NCBI GenBank assembly: GCA_050013075.1
Contig: JBEKFZ010000018.1
Coordinates: 1 to 57,206, forward strand
Direction: 5' to 3'
Origin: JBEKIK01 sp050013075
GTDB lineage: Bacteria; Planctomycetota; Planctomycetia; Pirellulales; Thermoguttaceae
DNA: 57,206 bases
Made by a program: the position numbers and the translations under genes. Below, piece after piece: positions 1-8,648 of the stretch. The notes beneath the pieces are model-generated. The model was not told the DNA's origin. It made no database searches and saw nothing but the letters and a program-made list of their open reading frames with translations. Within the stretch, counting starts at the first letter, position 1, and the number at the start of each line of letters is the position of its first letter.

Positions 1-110
1 TTTATCACATAGTGTTTTTTACTCTTTCCAGCGTTTTTCAGTAGTTATCGAAATCATCCTAAATTGGAAACTGGGCTAGTTGGGCATTTTTTAGGAAAGT
101 GCAGTTAATA

Positions 111-376
111 ACTATGTCAAGCATATAAAGAGAAAATTTGAAGCAAAAAATCGCAATCCTAACCCGATCTAGGGGGCGTCCGAGAGATCAATTGTTCAAA
201 AATAAAAAAAGAGCGGTTTATCTAACCAGGATTAGGGAGAGCGGGGGGTGAATGCGCGATCAAATAATCCAGGCTTGAACTTCTTCCTGCGGCTGATGCT
301 CTTCCGACATATAACGCGTGATGGTCGAGAACAGTATTTCCCGATCGATCGGTTTGGTGAAATATTCATCGCAACC
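111..376. repeat. Dispersed repeat copy A (shared with 3583-3847)
   Basis: About 265 bp that line up, nearly base for base, with 3583-3847 in the same orientation. The copy contains non-coding DNA plus the last part of a hybrid kinase gene. It breaks off at about 376-386, where the kinase copy continues into its receiver domain and this copy does not. Seen directly in the sequence. Confidence 0.9.
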
Positions 377-386
377 GCCGGCGACA
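260..386 (-). pseudogene. Remnant of a response-regulator receiver C-terminus
   Basis: Read on the minus strand, this stretch encodes G-C-D-E-Y-F-T-K-P-I-D-R-E followed by about 25 more residues and a stop at 260-262. It matches the last ~42 codons of the intact hybrid histidine kinase at 3735-6353, including the K-P-I motif of the receiver domain. Upstream of the match the frame stays open but the residues no longer look like a receiver, so no complete domain is present. It is best read as the tail of a lost paralogue or as a duplicated 3' end. It should not be expressed as a functional protein. Confidence 0.75.
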
Positions 387-491
387 CGTTTTTTGCCCGC
401 GCGTGGCTCGATGCCGCACAGCGCAACCTGGTGATGCAAGTGCTGGATCAGGTCATGACTGACGAAGAAAATGATGAAACGAAAAAAAATT

Positions 492-534
492 CCCGGGAGT
501 GAAAAACCTGTTTTTCAGGTTTTTCACCCCCGGG
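492..534 (-). terminator. Strong hairpin with T-run on the minus strand
   Basis: A 19-bp stem with one mismatch and a five-base loop. On the minus strand it is followed by a run of eight T after AA (bases 490-483). It is oriented to end transcripts coming from the PEP-CTERM gene at 746-1384. Confidence 0.75.
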
Positions 535-535
535 T

Positions 536-646
536 TATTATTGATGTTTGCTTAGATAATGACCTGGCAAGTAAACCTTTTACCCCATTTTCCGGCCGTC
601 CGTTGGACGGCCTCGCTTCATTTGCAGTGCAAACGTCAATAGTCTG
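536..646. repeat. Dispersed repeat (second copy at 43695-43799)
   Basis: About 105 bp almost identical to 43695-43799, in the same orientation, both starting TATTATTGATG. The core holds a palindrome, GGCCGTCC-GTT-GGACGGCC (595-613). No open frame is conserved between the copies, so it is a non-coding interspersed element. Confidence 0.85.
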
Positions 647-745
647 AAAACTTCTTCATTCTTTGCTTGTCTAACGGCCCAATTGGCGCTGTTATGGCGC
701 AACCGGCGGTTGGTCTGTTCGGCTTCGTTTATTCTGGCGTCGTTA

Positions 746-1384
746 TTATTTACGGCGCCGGATGTAGCCCAGTCCGAGTGCGAGCAGGCCGGTGGTCAAC
801 AGAACGATCGTCCCCGGCTCGGGGGTCGGATATTCTTCGACGACGACCGTCGCCTTCCCTGGCACCGGACCCGGGCCAGTGTACACGAGCGTCTTGGTAA
901 CGGTCAACACAGCGGGGTTGTTTTCGGGGTTGAAGTCAAACTCGACGAAATCGTTTGGAATATTTATATTTTTTGTACTAATTGTTCCAGTCACGTTCCC
1001 GTCATCCGATAACCCCACCGTCGGGACCGGGACCGCTGCCCAACCCCAGTTTGGGGTCATGATCTGCTCGTCCCAATCGGTCCAGGACGGGCCTGGCAGA
1101 CCGCTCGGTTCGAGCGAGATCTGTATATGCTCTATGAGGTTCAGTGATCCATTAATAACATCTATCAATGTCTTTTTCCATGGACCTGCGCCCGGATCCA
1201 AGTAAATCCCGACGGGGCCCGCCACCCCCCCACCAATCTCTAAAGTAGTGCCAGGTACGGTGTATTCAGTTGATAGTCCCGGTATAGTTCCTTCGCTGAG
1301 GCCAGTCCCGGGTGTTTGCGCCGTTGCCACCGACATACATGCCAGCACTAGAAATGCACTAGCAAAAATTACAAAGTATCTCAT
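746..1384 (-). CDS. PEP-CTERM sorted surface/secreted protein
   Basis: A 212-residue protein with an N-terminal signal peptide (M-R-Y-F-V-I-F..., cleavage probably after A-T-A) and a classical C-terminal PEP-CTERM tail: P-E-P, a hydrophobic segment (about 187-206) and the basic end I-R-R-R-K. PEP-CTERM proteins are exported and then processed by an exosortase, so this one is probably a cell-surface or matrix protein. The middle is rich in Gly, Pro and Thr and shows no domain that I recognise. A longer frame reaches 1624, but the start at 1384 is preceded by AAAGGAG at good spacing and opens directly into the signal peptide. It stands alone, with a strong terminator downstream at 492-534. No exosortase gene is visible in this window. 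Confidence 0.85.
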   Translation of the reverse strand: MRYFVIFASAFLVLACMSVATAQTPGTGLSEGTIPGLSTEYTVPGTTLEIGGGVAGPVGIYLDPGAGPWKKTLIDVINGSLNLIEHIQISLEPSGLPGPSWTDWDEQIMTPNWGWAAVPVPTVGLSDDGNVTGTISTKNINIPNDFVEFDFNPENNPAVLTVTKTLVYTGPGPVPGKATVVVEEYPTPEPGTIVLLTTGLLALGLGYIRRRK

Positions 1385-1955
1385 TGTCTGTTGCTCCTTT
1401 TTCAAATTTTCAAACATCACGCGCCAGGCCGTTATTGAAATAGTCTTTACTAACCTGTCGCATGAACGGACCAGTTTTGTTAATACAATGCGAAAGCCTG
1501 AATTCTGATTTTGCCTGACGTTCAATCGGTACAAAGCGCTTTTCAGGCAATTATCCCCCTTTCTTTGCGCGATTTTCAGATTGTTACATGGGACTTTAAT
1601 CCTTAGAAAAATGCGTCTACTCACGCCATCTATCCGAAGGGCGGTTGAATCGCTGCCTCCTTCTTTGAAATCTGTAAAATAGCTAGTTTCAAAACTGCAA
1701 TAACCGTATTTTCATGCAAACGAAAAATCCGTCTACATGCGATGCGCATGAAGTGCGCATGAACTCTGCGGATGAGAAGCGGCTCCGCTTAAGATATCCG
1801 TTCGCCTCTGCTGCCGCTATTTTCCGGCGAGTTACTGGCGCAACTGTCCCCCGTTTTTGGCCTGAAATACGGCTAGTTGCGCGCACGGGGAAATGATCGA
1901 CGGCAGAATCGCAGCGAGAGGCGTCCGAACGACGCCCTGAAAAGGCAAAGCGTCC
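1385..1955. other. Intergenic, no gene supported
   Basis: 570 bp between two minus-strand genes. The short open frames here overlap each other on both strands and have no ribosome binding site or recognisable product. The part nearest 1384 must hold the promoter of the PEP-CTERM gene, but I see no clear -35/-10 pair. Confidence 0.5.
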
Positions 1956-2720
1956 CTAGGCGGCGCTGATGTTTCCTAGACCCTTGACCTTGAGATGTTC
2001 CGCGCGATCGTAGGTCAGTTCCCAGAGAATTCGTTCGCCGCTGCCGTCGCCGCGAAAATGGAGAAGCAGGTTCTTCTGGTTGGCGTTGAGACTCTGGATC
2101 GTGTTGCGCAGGCGGCGTTTCGGGTCTTGCTCGGAATGGGGCGGCAACGGATCGTCGATTGCCGCCGGCCAGCCTTCTTCCTCAAACACCGTCAAAATGG
2201 CCTCTTGACTCGGCGAGGGCACCTTGAACTGCTTCACGATGCAACCGTCCACGCGGAGAACGCGGCGATCACGATCCCAGGACGGTATGTACCGGACACG
2301 ATCGATATCATTATCCGGCATTCGACTTGCCGCGATCGGCTGGGCCAGAGGGAACGACGGCGGCTGCGGACCATGCATGGTTGCCAGCCGGACTCCCGCT
2401 TCAGTCAGCACGAAACAAGTCCGCTTGGTAAAAGCAAGATTGCGGCACGACTGGAATCTGCGGGCCGTGTTGCGAGAGTGCGTGACTTCAATCGCATGCT
2501 CGACGTAACCCATCTTCGCCAGCCAGCGAAGATCGCTTGTAGTAAGGCCCTCGACGATAAAATTCTCGATTTCGACGGCGAACTCCCAGGGACTGCACTG
2601 CGCGCTTCGTGCGCAGGCATCGGCATGGGCAAGTTGTGCAAGGGCCGAACGGAGACTACGGTTGCCAATCAGCATTTGCGGTTCGATGACAATCTTTTCA
2701 GCGAGTCCTAGCAGAACCAT
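1956..2720 (-). CDS. Unknown two-domain protein, possibly winged-helix
   Basis: 254 residues. Residues ~20-115 form a domain shared with the neighbouring 124-residue protein (common motifs W-E/D-F-A-V-E-I, D-L-R-W-L, G-Y-V-x-H, F-T-K-x-T-C-F-V). Residues ~155-245 form a second basic domain, with D-P-K-R-R-L-R-N-T-I-Q-S-L-N-A-N-Q and a final strand-like segment, which resembles a winged-helix DNA-binding module. I recognise the style from planctomycete genomes but know no function for it. The gene is 34 bp downstream of its paralogue on the same strand, so the two are probably cotranscribed. A role in DNA binding is inference only. Confidence 0.7.
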   Translation of the reverse strand: MVLLGLAEKIVIEPQMLIGNRSLRSALAQLAHADACARSAQCSPWEFAVEIENFIVEGLTTSDLRWLAKMGYVEHAIEVTHSRNTARRFQSCRNLAFTKRTCFVLTEAGVRLATMHGPQPPSFPLAQPIAASRMPDNDIDRVRYIPSWDRDRRVLRVDGCIVKQFKVPSPSQEAILTVFEEEGWPAAIDDPLPPHSEQDPKRRLRNTIQSLNANQKNLLLHFRGDGSGERILWELTYDRAEHLKVKGLGNISAA

Positions 2721-2754
2721 GGCTCATTCCGGTTGTTAAAAAACTATAATGCTC

Positions 2755-3129
2755 CTACGCCACTCGCTTTAGTCCAGATCCGATGGGCACCGTGGTCGTT
2801 AGCCGCAGCCCGGCGTCCGTGGCCACAAAACACGTCTTCTTAGTGAAGTTGAGATCCTGTGTTGGACGGAAATCGCGTGCCGCGTCGCTGCGCCTAGTGA
2901 TCTCCCGTCCGTGCCTAACATAGCCGCTGGTAACCAACCAGCGAAGGTCATCGACCGAAAGTCCGATGGCCGTGAGGGCATCGATCTCGACGGCGAAATC
3001 CCACAAGTCGCATTGCATGTCGCGGGCGTAATCGTAGGCTTCCGCCAGCCGCACGATGGCGGCCTGAATCGGGGGCGCCAGGCGATTCCCCGCCGACTCG
3101 TCAAATCGTCGCTGTTTTTCACCGATCAT
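2755..3129 (-). CDS. Unknown protein, single-domain paralogue of its neighbour
   Basis: 124 residues, equivalent to the N-terminal half of the 254-residue protein at 1956-2720: the motifs W-D-F-A-V-E-I, D-D-L-R-W-L-V, G-Y-V-R-H and F-T-K-K-T-C-F-V occur in the same order and spacing. The putative DNA-binding second domain is absent. Either this is a naturally short partner or it lost its second half after a tandem duplication. It lies first in a two-gene operon. The start has only a weak ribosome binding site. Function unknown. Confidence 0.65.
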   Translation of the reverse strand: MIGEKQRRFDESAGNRLAPPIQAAIVRLAEAYDYARDMQCDLWDFAVEIDALTAIGLSVDDLRWLVTSGYVRHGREITRRSDAARDFRPTQDLNFTKKTCFVATDAGLRLTTTVPIGSGLKRVA

Positions 3130-3582
3130 CTGTCAACCTCTATTGAGAGTGATGGCTCTACCATTGGGGTACGAACACTGCAGCTTTCCAGGTTTTGAGC
3201 TCGAATACTTCAGAACATGGCCACCGAAAGCTAACCATATCGAGCGGCCCAAACAAAACAATCGACCGTCACGAGTAAGTCGATGTAGAAGACGCACCCA
3301 ATGACATCATGCCTTGATAGCCGATAGTCGTTTTGGTCCCGGTGCGATCGCTGCCTCCAGAATTAAGCCGTTACAATTGCTCAGATGCTAAGACTAATTT
3401 AGACATTTCTAAGATAATCAATCTGGTTGAAATGTTAACCCCCATAAAGTGTAATACGCAAAAAAACAAATTGCCTCTATCGATGGTGTAACCTGATTGC
3501 CCAGGTCAATATCGTTCAATAGAAAGAAACATTATTCATTCAGGTGCATAACCGAGAAGTTATTTTCAGCTTAGCAATTTGA
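3130..3582. other. Intergenic, no gene supported
   Basis: About 450 bp of fairly AT-rich DNA with no credible open frame on either strand. It ends where the second copy of the 265-bp repeat begins. Confidence 0.5.
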
Positions 3583-3847
3583 ACTATTATGTCAAGTATA
3601 TAAAGCGAAAAAATGGGTGGAAAATCGCAATCCTAACCCGATCTAGGGAGCGTCCGAGAGATCGATTGTTCAAAAAGAAAAAGAAGAGCGGTTTATCTAA
3701 CCAGGATTAGGGAGGGCGGGGGGTGAATGCGCGATCAAATAATCCAGGCTTGAACTTCTTGCAGGGGCTGATGCTCTTCAGACATGTAACGCAAGATGGT
3801 CGAGAACAGTATTTCCCGGTCGATCGGCTTGGTGAGATATTCATCGC
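3583..3847. repeat. Dispersed repeat copy B (shared with 111-376)
   Basis: Matches 111-376 in the same orientation. In this copy the right half (from 3735) is the live 3' end of the hybrid histidine kinase gene. The matching non-coding flank shows that the duplicated unit included DNA beyond the gene end. Confidence 0.9.
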
Positions 3848-6353
3848 AACCCGCGCTTAGACATTTTTCCCGATCGTGATTCATGGCATGGGCCGTCAAT
3901 GCGATGATGGGAGCGGTATAACCCATTTCCCTTAGCCGCCAGGTTGCTTCATATCCGTCCATTTCCGGCATTTGCATGTCCATGAGGATGACGTCGAAGG
4001 GCGGAGTTTGAATGCCGTCGGCAAGAGATTTTTTCTGTTCGGCGATGACCTTTTCCAAGGCTTCCTTGCCGTTATTGACTATTGTCACCGTGGCGCCGGC
4101 CTTGCGCAGAATCAAGGCCAATAATCGCTGGTTATCCAGGCCGTCCTCCGCCAAAAGGATGCGGCCGGACAAATGTTGCAAAACGGGCGGCGTGACGCCG
4201 TGTAAAGACGCCGGCTGATCTTCGAGGGTGTTGTCGATTTGCAGCATGTGCACGCCTTCCAACGATCCGGTGCCGAGAGTGAAGGCAAACGTGCTTCCCT
4301 GCCCTTTTACGCTGCTGAAGGCGATGTTGCCGCCCAACATGCCAGCCAGTCGTTTGCTCAGGGCCAGCCCGAGCCCCATGCCCACGTACTTGCGGCTTGT
4401 GGAAGCGTCGCCTTGAGTGAAGGGTTCGAAAAGCCGGTTGATTTGCTCTTCGGACATGCCGATGCCGGTGTCGATGATTTTACATTCCAGCAGAGGCTCT
4501 TTCCGATCATTTTCGGCAAGCCGCACTTGGATGCAAATATGACCTTCTTCGGTGAACTTAACGGCATTGCCGATCAGGTTGATCAGGATCTGTCTCATCC
4601 GAATGGGATCCGTGCGAATGGTTTGAGGAATCGGTCCCACGAATTCCACCAGCAACGGCAAGCCCTTGGCGTCGGCGCGGACTTTCATCATCGAAACCAC
4701 GTCGTCTATCAATTCGCGCGGCGAGCACTTGGCCTGTTCGGCGACGAAATGTCCCGTTTCGATTTTGGAAAGGTCGAGAATGTCGTTGATGATGCGCAAC
4801 AGATATTCGCCGTTGCGTTTGATGGTGTTGGCGGCGACGACGTCTTGGGGCCGCTCAATGCTTTCCAGCAGCATTTCCGCGAATCCTAAAATGGCGGTCA
4901 TCGGCGTGCGGATCTCATGGCTCATGTTGGTGAGGAACTCGGTTTTTGCCAGGGTGGCCGCTTCCGCCGCTTCCTTGGCCTTGCGCAATTCCTCCTCGGA
5001 GTGCTTACGATCGGTGTTGTCTTCCGCGATTCCCACGAATTCCTTGAGCCGGCCTTGCGAATCTTTCACTGCGGAAAGGGTCGTGCCGTACCAGCGCCAT
5101 AAGCCGTTGCGGTTTTCCATGCGAAATTCGATGCGTTGATTTTGCCCGTCTCCGGCGGCAGCGGCGGCAAAATACGACTGAAATGCCGTCCGGTCCGAAG
5201 GGTGCAAAAACGACACGAAACTGCGCCCCACAAGATCGGGACTTTCATGCCCGATTAACTGGGTCCAACGCGGGGAAGCATAGGAAATCATTCCCTCGGG
5301 CGTGAGGGTGTAAATAATCTCCAAGGCATTTTCCACGATGTTCCGCAGTCTTGCCTCGCGTTCGATAAGCGCCCGCTCCATCATTTTCCGCCGCGTGATG
5401 TCCACGGCGACATGGATCACGCTGATGATTTTTCCCTGCTCATTTTTCAGCGGATTACTGCGGGTGAGCATCGACCGGCCGTCGGGCAATGTGATTTCCC
5501 CCTCCTGGAAGCACCCCTTGCTACAGGCCGCCTTGGCCGTGCAATCCGGGCAAGGAGCGTCGCGGCCCTGAAGCGCCTGGTAACAATAACGCCCGCGAAA
5601 ATCCTCATCCCGGCGATTGGAAGGCAGCGCGGAGCCGGCGTTCGTCCAGATGATGCGCATTTCCGGATCCAACAGCAGGACTTCGACTTCCTGCAACCCG
5701 TTGAGAATGGCCGCTTTTTCCCGCTCCGCCTCCTGCAAAGCCTGCTCGATGCGCTGTCGCTGAGTAATCTCCCGATTTAGTTGGCTATTAGCTTGATTGA
5801 GATCTTTGTTCACGGCCGCTAAATTGCCCGAATTGCCGGTGATTAATTGCTGCAAATTTACAGTGTCTTGACGCAAGCGGGCCAAAATGAGCGCCCGGGT
5901 GACGGTTTCGCCCACCAACCCCGCCACGCCCATGTATAAGCTCAGTAAATCCCTGGCAATAGGTTCTTCGGCGGCATGTCCAATAATCATTATTGCCGTT
6001 CTTCGATTTTCGATCATTACAGGAAACAACGCCACCTGGCAAGTGCCGTTGAGATCCATGGATTCGCTGGCCATGAAGCTGCTTTCCAAGACCTTGGCGG
6101 CGGTTTGCTCAACAGCCGGCGTGAATACATCCTCTTCCGTGCAATTTGGAGGGAGACTCCAATAGGAAGCTCTCCAATGGCCGCCATCGCTTCGATTCAA
6201 GAAGCCGACTAGATCAGCATCAAAAAAATGAAATATCGCCTGGCCGGTCTGACGCCATATATCATCCTGCTCGATCATGCCTGCCAGTTGTTGGGCAAAT
6301 CTTATGAAACCGATTTGGGAGCGTTGAGCATCAAAAGCAAATTCTGCTGACAT
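3735..6353 (-). CDS. Hybrid sensor histidine kinase (GAF-PAS-PAS-HisKA-HATPase-REC)
   Basis: 872 residues. In order: a GAF-like region (~1-155), a coiled coil (~160-215), a first PAS domain (~215-320) carrying a cysteine cluster (C257, C268, C271, C277, C281), a second PAS (~335-450), HisKA with N-M-S-H-E-I-R-T-P (His479), a HATPase with D-T-G-I-G and G-M-G-L-G-L boxes (~575-695), and a receiver with phospho-acceptor Asp792 in M-D-M-Q-M-P. No membrane segment is visible, so it is probably a cytoplasmic sensor; the cysteine cluster could bind a metal or sense redox state (inference). The frame can be extended to a TTG at 6377, but the ATG at 6353 has GAGGAA upstream at good spacing and is preferred. 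No response regulator gene lies beside it. Its 3' end is duplicated at 260-386. Confidence 0.92.
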   Translation of the reverse strand: MSAEFAFDAQRSQIGFIRFAQQLAGMIEQDDIWRQTGQAIFHFFDADLVGFLNRSDGGHWRASYWSLPPNCTEEDVFTPAVEQTAAKVLESSFMASESMDLNGTCQVALFPVMIENRRTAIMIIGHAAEEPIARDLLSLYMGVAGLVGETVTRALILARLRQDTVNLQQLITGNSGNLAAVNKDLNQANSQLNREITQRQRIEQALQEAEREKAAILNGLQEVEVLLLDPEMRIIWTNAGSALPSNRRDEDFRGRYCYQALQGRDAPCPDCTAKAACSKGCFQEGEITLPDGRSMLTRSNPLKNEQGKIISVIHVAVDITRRKMMERALIEREARLRNIVENALEIIYTLTPEGMISYASPRWTQLIGHESPDLVGRSFVSFLHPSDRTAFQSYFAAAAAGDGQNQRIEFRMENRNGLWRWYGTTLSAVKDSQGRLKEFVGIAEDNTDRKHSEEELRKAKEAAEAATLAKTEFLTNMSHEIRTPMTAILGFAEMLLESIERPQDVVAANTIKRNGEYLLRIINDILDLSKIETGHFVAEQAKCSPRELIDDVVSMMKVRADAKGLPLLVEFVGPIPQTIRTDPIRMRQILINLIGNAVKFTEEGHICIQVRLAENDRKEPLLECKIIDTGIGMSEEQINRLFEPFTQGDASTSRKYVGMGLGLALSKRLAGMLGGNIAFSSVKGQGSTFAFTLGTGSLEGVHMLQIDNTLEDQPASLHGVTPPVLQHLSGRILLAEDGLDNQRLLALILRKAGATVTIVNNGKEALEKVIAEQKKSLADGIQTPPFDVILMDMQMPEMDGYEATWRLREMGYTAPIIALTAHAMNHDREKCLSAGCDEYLTKPIDREILFSTILRYMSEEHQPLQEVQAWII

Positions 6354-6551
6354 CCTATCTTCCTCGCACCGCTTCAAAATGCAGGTCTCTTAGAATTGGT
6401 AATTAACCTGCGTAAACATACTTCGGGATAAGCGCCTATTGCCCGGCTTTCACCGAATAGGGTGCGAAAAAGCATCATTATATGAGTAAAAACCCCAAAG
6501 GTGAGGGTTATGAGGAGTGTATGGAATGGCACGATAATCGCTAATACGCAA

Positions 6552-8393
6552 TCACTGCTGAAACACCCAATACTTCAACAGTCCCAATCGCTCCGCGCGT
6601 AGCCATTGCCGTTGATCGGCCGGTTTGGAATCGTTGAGCAACTCGAAAATATCGGTCAGAACCGAACTGTTATCGCCGTAATAAGTATGTCCCAAAAGAC
6701 TGGTATCGACCGCCGAGACGTCCACTGTATCAATGCCCGGCACCACTACCAATTGGCTCCCGCTATCGCCGGCGCGCGGGTAGCCGTGCACTTTTTTCGA
6801 CACTATCAAGGCTTCGTCATTCGATGAGGCATATAACGTTACGCGTTGGGCCGTCTTTACGACTGCGGGGGCGATGTCGTTTATGAATGTTTCGGCGTCT
6901 ATATCCGGGGCCGTCAATACGACTTCGTTAAACATCGGTTTAGACGACTTGTGCATTAGTGAAAGGTCGCGGAGCGCCGAGGTCAATGCCCGGTTGCCCA
7001 TACTGTGGGCGATCAAGTGAATCCGCTCGGCCCCAGATTGCTCGGCAACGTCGGTAAGAAACCGCAGCAGATGCGGCACAGTCCAGGTCACGTTCGTTTC
7101 GTCGACGGCATATTGCAGTAATTCCGCCTGTGACGGCCAACTAAAAAAGATCGGTGCGCCGTCGAATTTCAAGTCGTAGGCGATTTGCGCCGTACGCCGC
7201 GCCGCATCTTCAAAACCGACGTTATACCCATGCACGAAAACAAAAGCCGATTTCCGCGACGATCGCCCTACACACTCGCGAAGGTCCGTAAAAAAACGCT
7301 CCGCCGGCTCGGGCTGAACTCCGAGCAACACCACGTGCCGACTGGGATCTTCGCGGAATTCCAGACGCAGAACCGAGGGACTTTCCAATTCGCCCACCTC
7401 GTGCGACTTGGGGATCGATACCTCGCAATCGCCCAACTCCAGCTTGCCGCGATCGGGACCATAGGAAACCGATGTAGAAGACGATGTTTTTGTTAAATCG
7501 CAGGGCAATGGGGCTTGAAATCGCGCATAGATCGTCAGTCCCGCCAGCACTCCGGTTGCGAACATGCAGCTATAAGCCAAAACTCGAATCAGCCGAGAGG
7601 GGAAAAAACGGAATCCTAGAACCGACAAAAACAACGCCGCTGCCGCGGCAACAATCGTCCTTATCAACCATGTGAAATAAACCGGCTGTTTCGGCCCCAG
7701 GTTATTTAATTCCGCCCGGTCGGTGCCGTAATAAACTTTTACCACCGTGTATCCCTTTTGGTCCTGCGCCAATTTTAGAAACTCATTTAGATCCGTAGGC
7801 GCGGCCTCCGCCGCACTGGTCGAAGGTTCAGCCGCGCCAGGCTTGGGCACCGGTGCAGGCGGCGGAGGTTCCGCCGCACCAGGAGCAGCACCCACCGCGT
7901 CTTCAGTCTCTTCGTACGTCTTCTTTCCTTTGAGCGATTGCGAATTATCCGACGAAAGCGCGGCGCTTTTCGATAAACGTTCTTCCGCGAGCGGATCCCC
8001 CGGTCGGGCAGAATTAAATTTCTGAGGGGGCGATGACGTCGGACGCATCGGATTATTTTCTTGTTCGATCTTGGCAGGCAAAGAGGAAACAATCTTTGAC
8101 GACTCTCCCGGCTTGGCCATCAGCTTGGGCGGAGATGCTCTTTTCAGGAGTAATTTCGACCCTGGATCTTTCTCCGATTTTGGTCTTGTCACAACGGCCG
8201 ATTTCGGCCCGGTTTCATCAGCCGCTTTAGGGCTGGGGGATGTGACTTTCGGCGCGACCGCGATTTTCTCAGTGCCTTGGGCGGCCTTTATCGGCGGCGC
8301 ATCTGCTTTGCGTTCCGATCCACAGCCCCCGAAAAAAGAAATTCCCGCCAAGGAGAGAACCGCCGCCACCATCCATGAGCGATTCGTTCGCAT
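6552..8393 (-). CDS. Lipoprotein with alpha/beta-hydrolase (DUF900-like) domain
   Basis: 613 residues. A signal peptide ends in a lipobox (F-G-G-C), so it is probably lipid-anchored. A long Pro/Ala/Lys-rich low-complexity linker (~25-215) leads to V-K-V-Y-Y-G-T-D-R, typical at the start of DUF900 hydrolases. Two membrane helices follow (~240-290), then the hydrolase core: F-V-H-G-Y-N, the nucleophile elbow H-S-M-G-N, an Asp in T-A-P-D-I-D and a late L-G-H-T-Y-Y that supplies the His. All triad positions seem present, so it should be an active esterase or lipase-like enzyme; the substrate is unknown. Lipobox plus two internal helices is an unusual topology. It is a single gene, divergent from 8649-9578. 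Confidence 0.85.
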   Translation of the reverse strand: MRTNRSWMVAAVLSLAGISFFGGCGSERKADAPPIKAAQGTEKIAVAPKVTSPSPKAADETGPKSAVVTRPKSEKDPGSKLLLKRASPPKLMAKPGESSKIVSSLPAKIEQENNPMRPTSSPPQKFNSARPGDPLAEERLSKSAALSSDNSQSLKGKKTYEETEDAVGAAPGAAEPPPPAPVPKPGAAEPSTSAAEAAPTDLNEFLKLAQDQKGYTVVKVYYGTDRAELNNLGPKQPVYFTWLIRTIVAAAAALFLSVLGFRFFPSRLIRVLAYSCMFATGVLAGLTIYARFQAPLPCDLTKTSSSTSVSYGPDRGKLELGDCEVSIPKSHEVGELESPSVLRLEFREDPSRHVVLLGVQPEPAERFFTDLRECVGRSSRKSAFVFVHGYNVGFEDAARRTAQIAYDLKFDGAPIFFSWPSQAELLQYAVDETNVTWTVPHLLRFLTDVAEQSGAERIHLIAHSMGNRALTSALRDLSLMHKSSKPMFNEVVLTAPDIDAETFINDIAPAVVKTAQRVTLYASSNDEALIVSKKVHGYPRAGDSGSQLVVVPGIDTVDVSAVDTSLLGHTYYGDNSSVLTDIFELLNDSKPADQRQWLRAERLGLLKYWVFQQ

Positions 8394-8648
8394 AGAATCC
8401 CTCCGTTTATTGATATGCTATATTTGTTGCACAATCATAGGGTTTTTTTGCTTTTCTTTTAAGCCCAGTCAATTGTACAAGCATGTTTTTTCACCCCACC
8501 GGCATTCTCAAAGGAATATTTTGTTTTTTAACCCGCTATTTATTCACCCTCTATTTGGGTGGCATTCCTCTATTCACGCGGATTTTAGCCTTAGTATAAT
8601 GGAAGAATATGTGTATAGGGCGCATAATGAGAGGCTGATGGAAACTAT

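Noticed and set aside
1995..2711. Plus-strand frame of 238 codons opposite the unknown two-domain gene
   Set aside because: The minus-strand reading has a paralogue next door with conserved motifs; the plus-strand reading has none.
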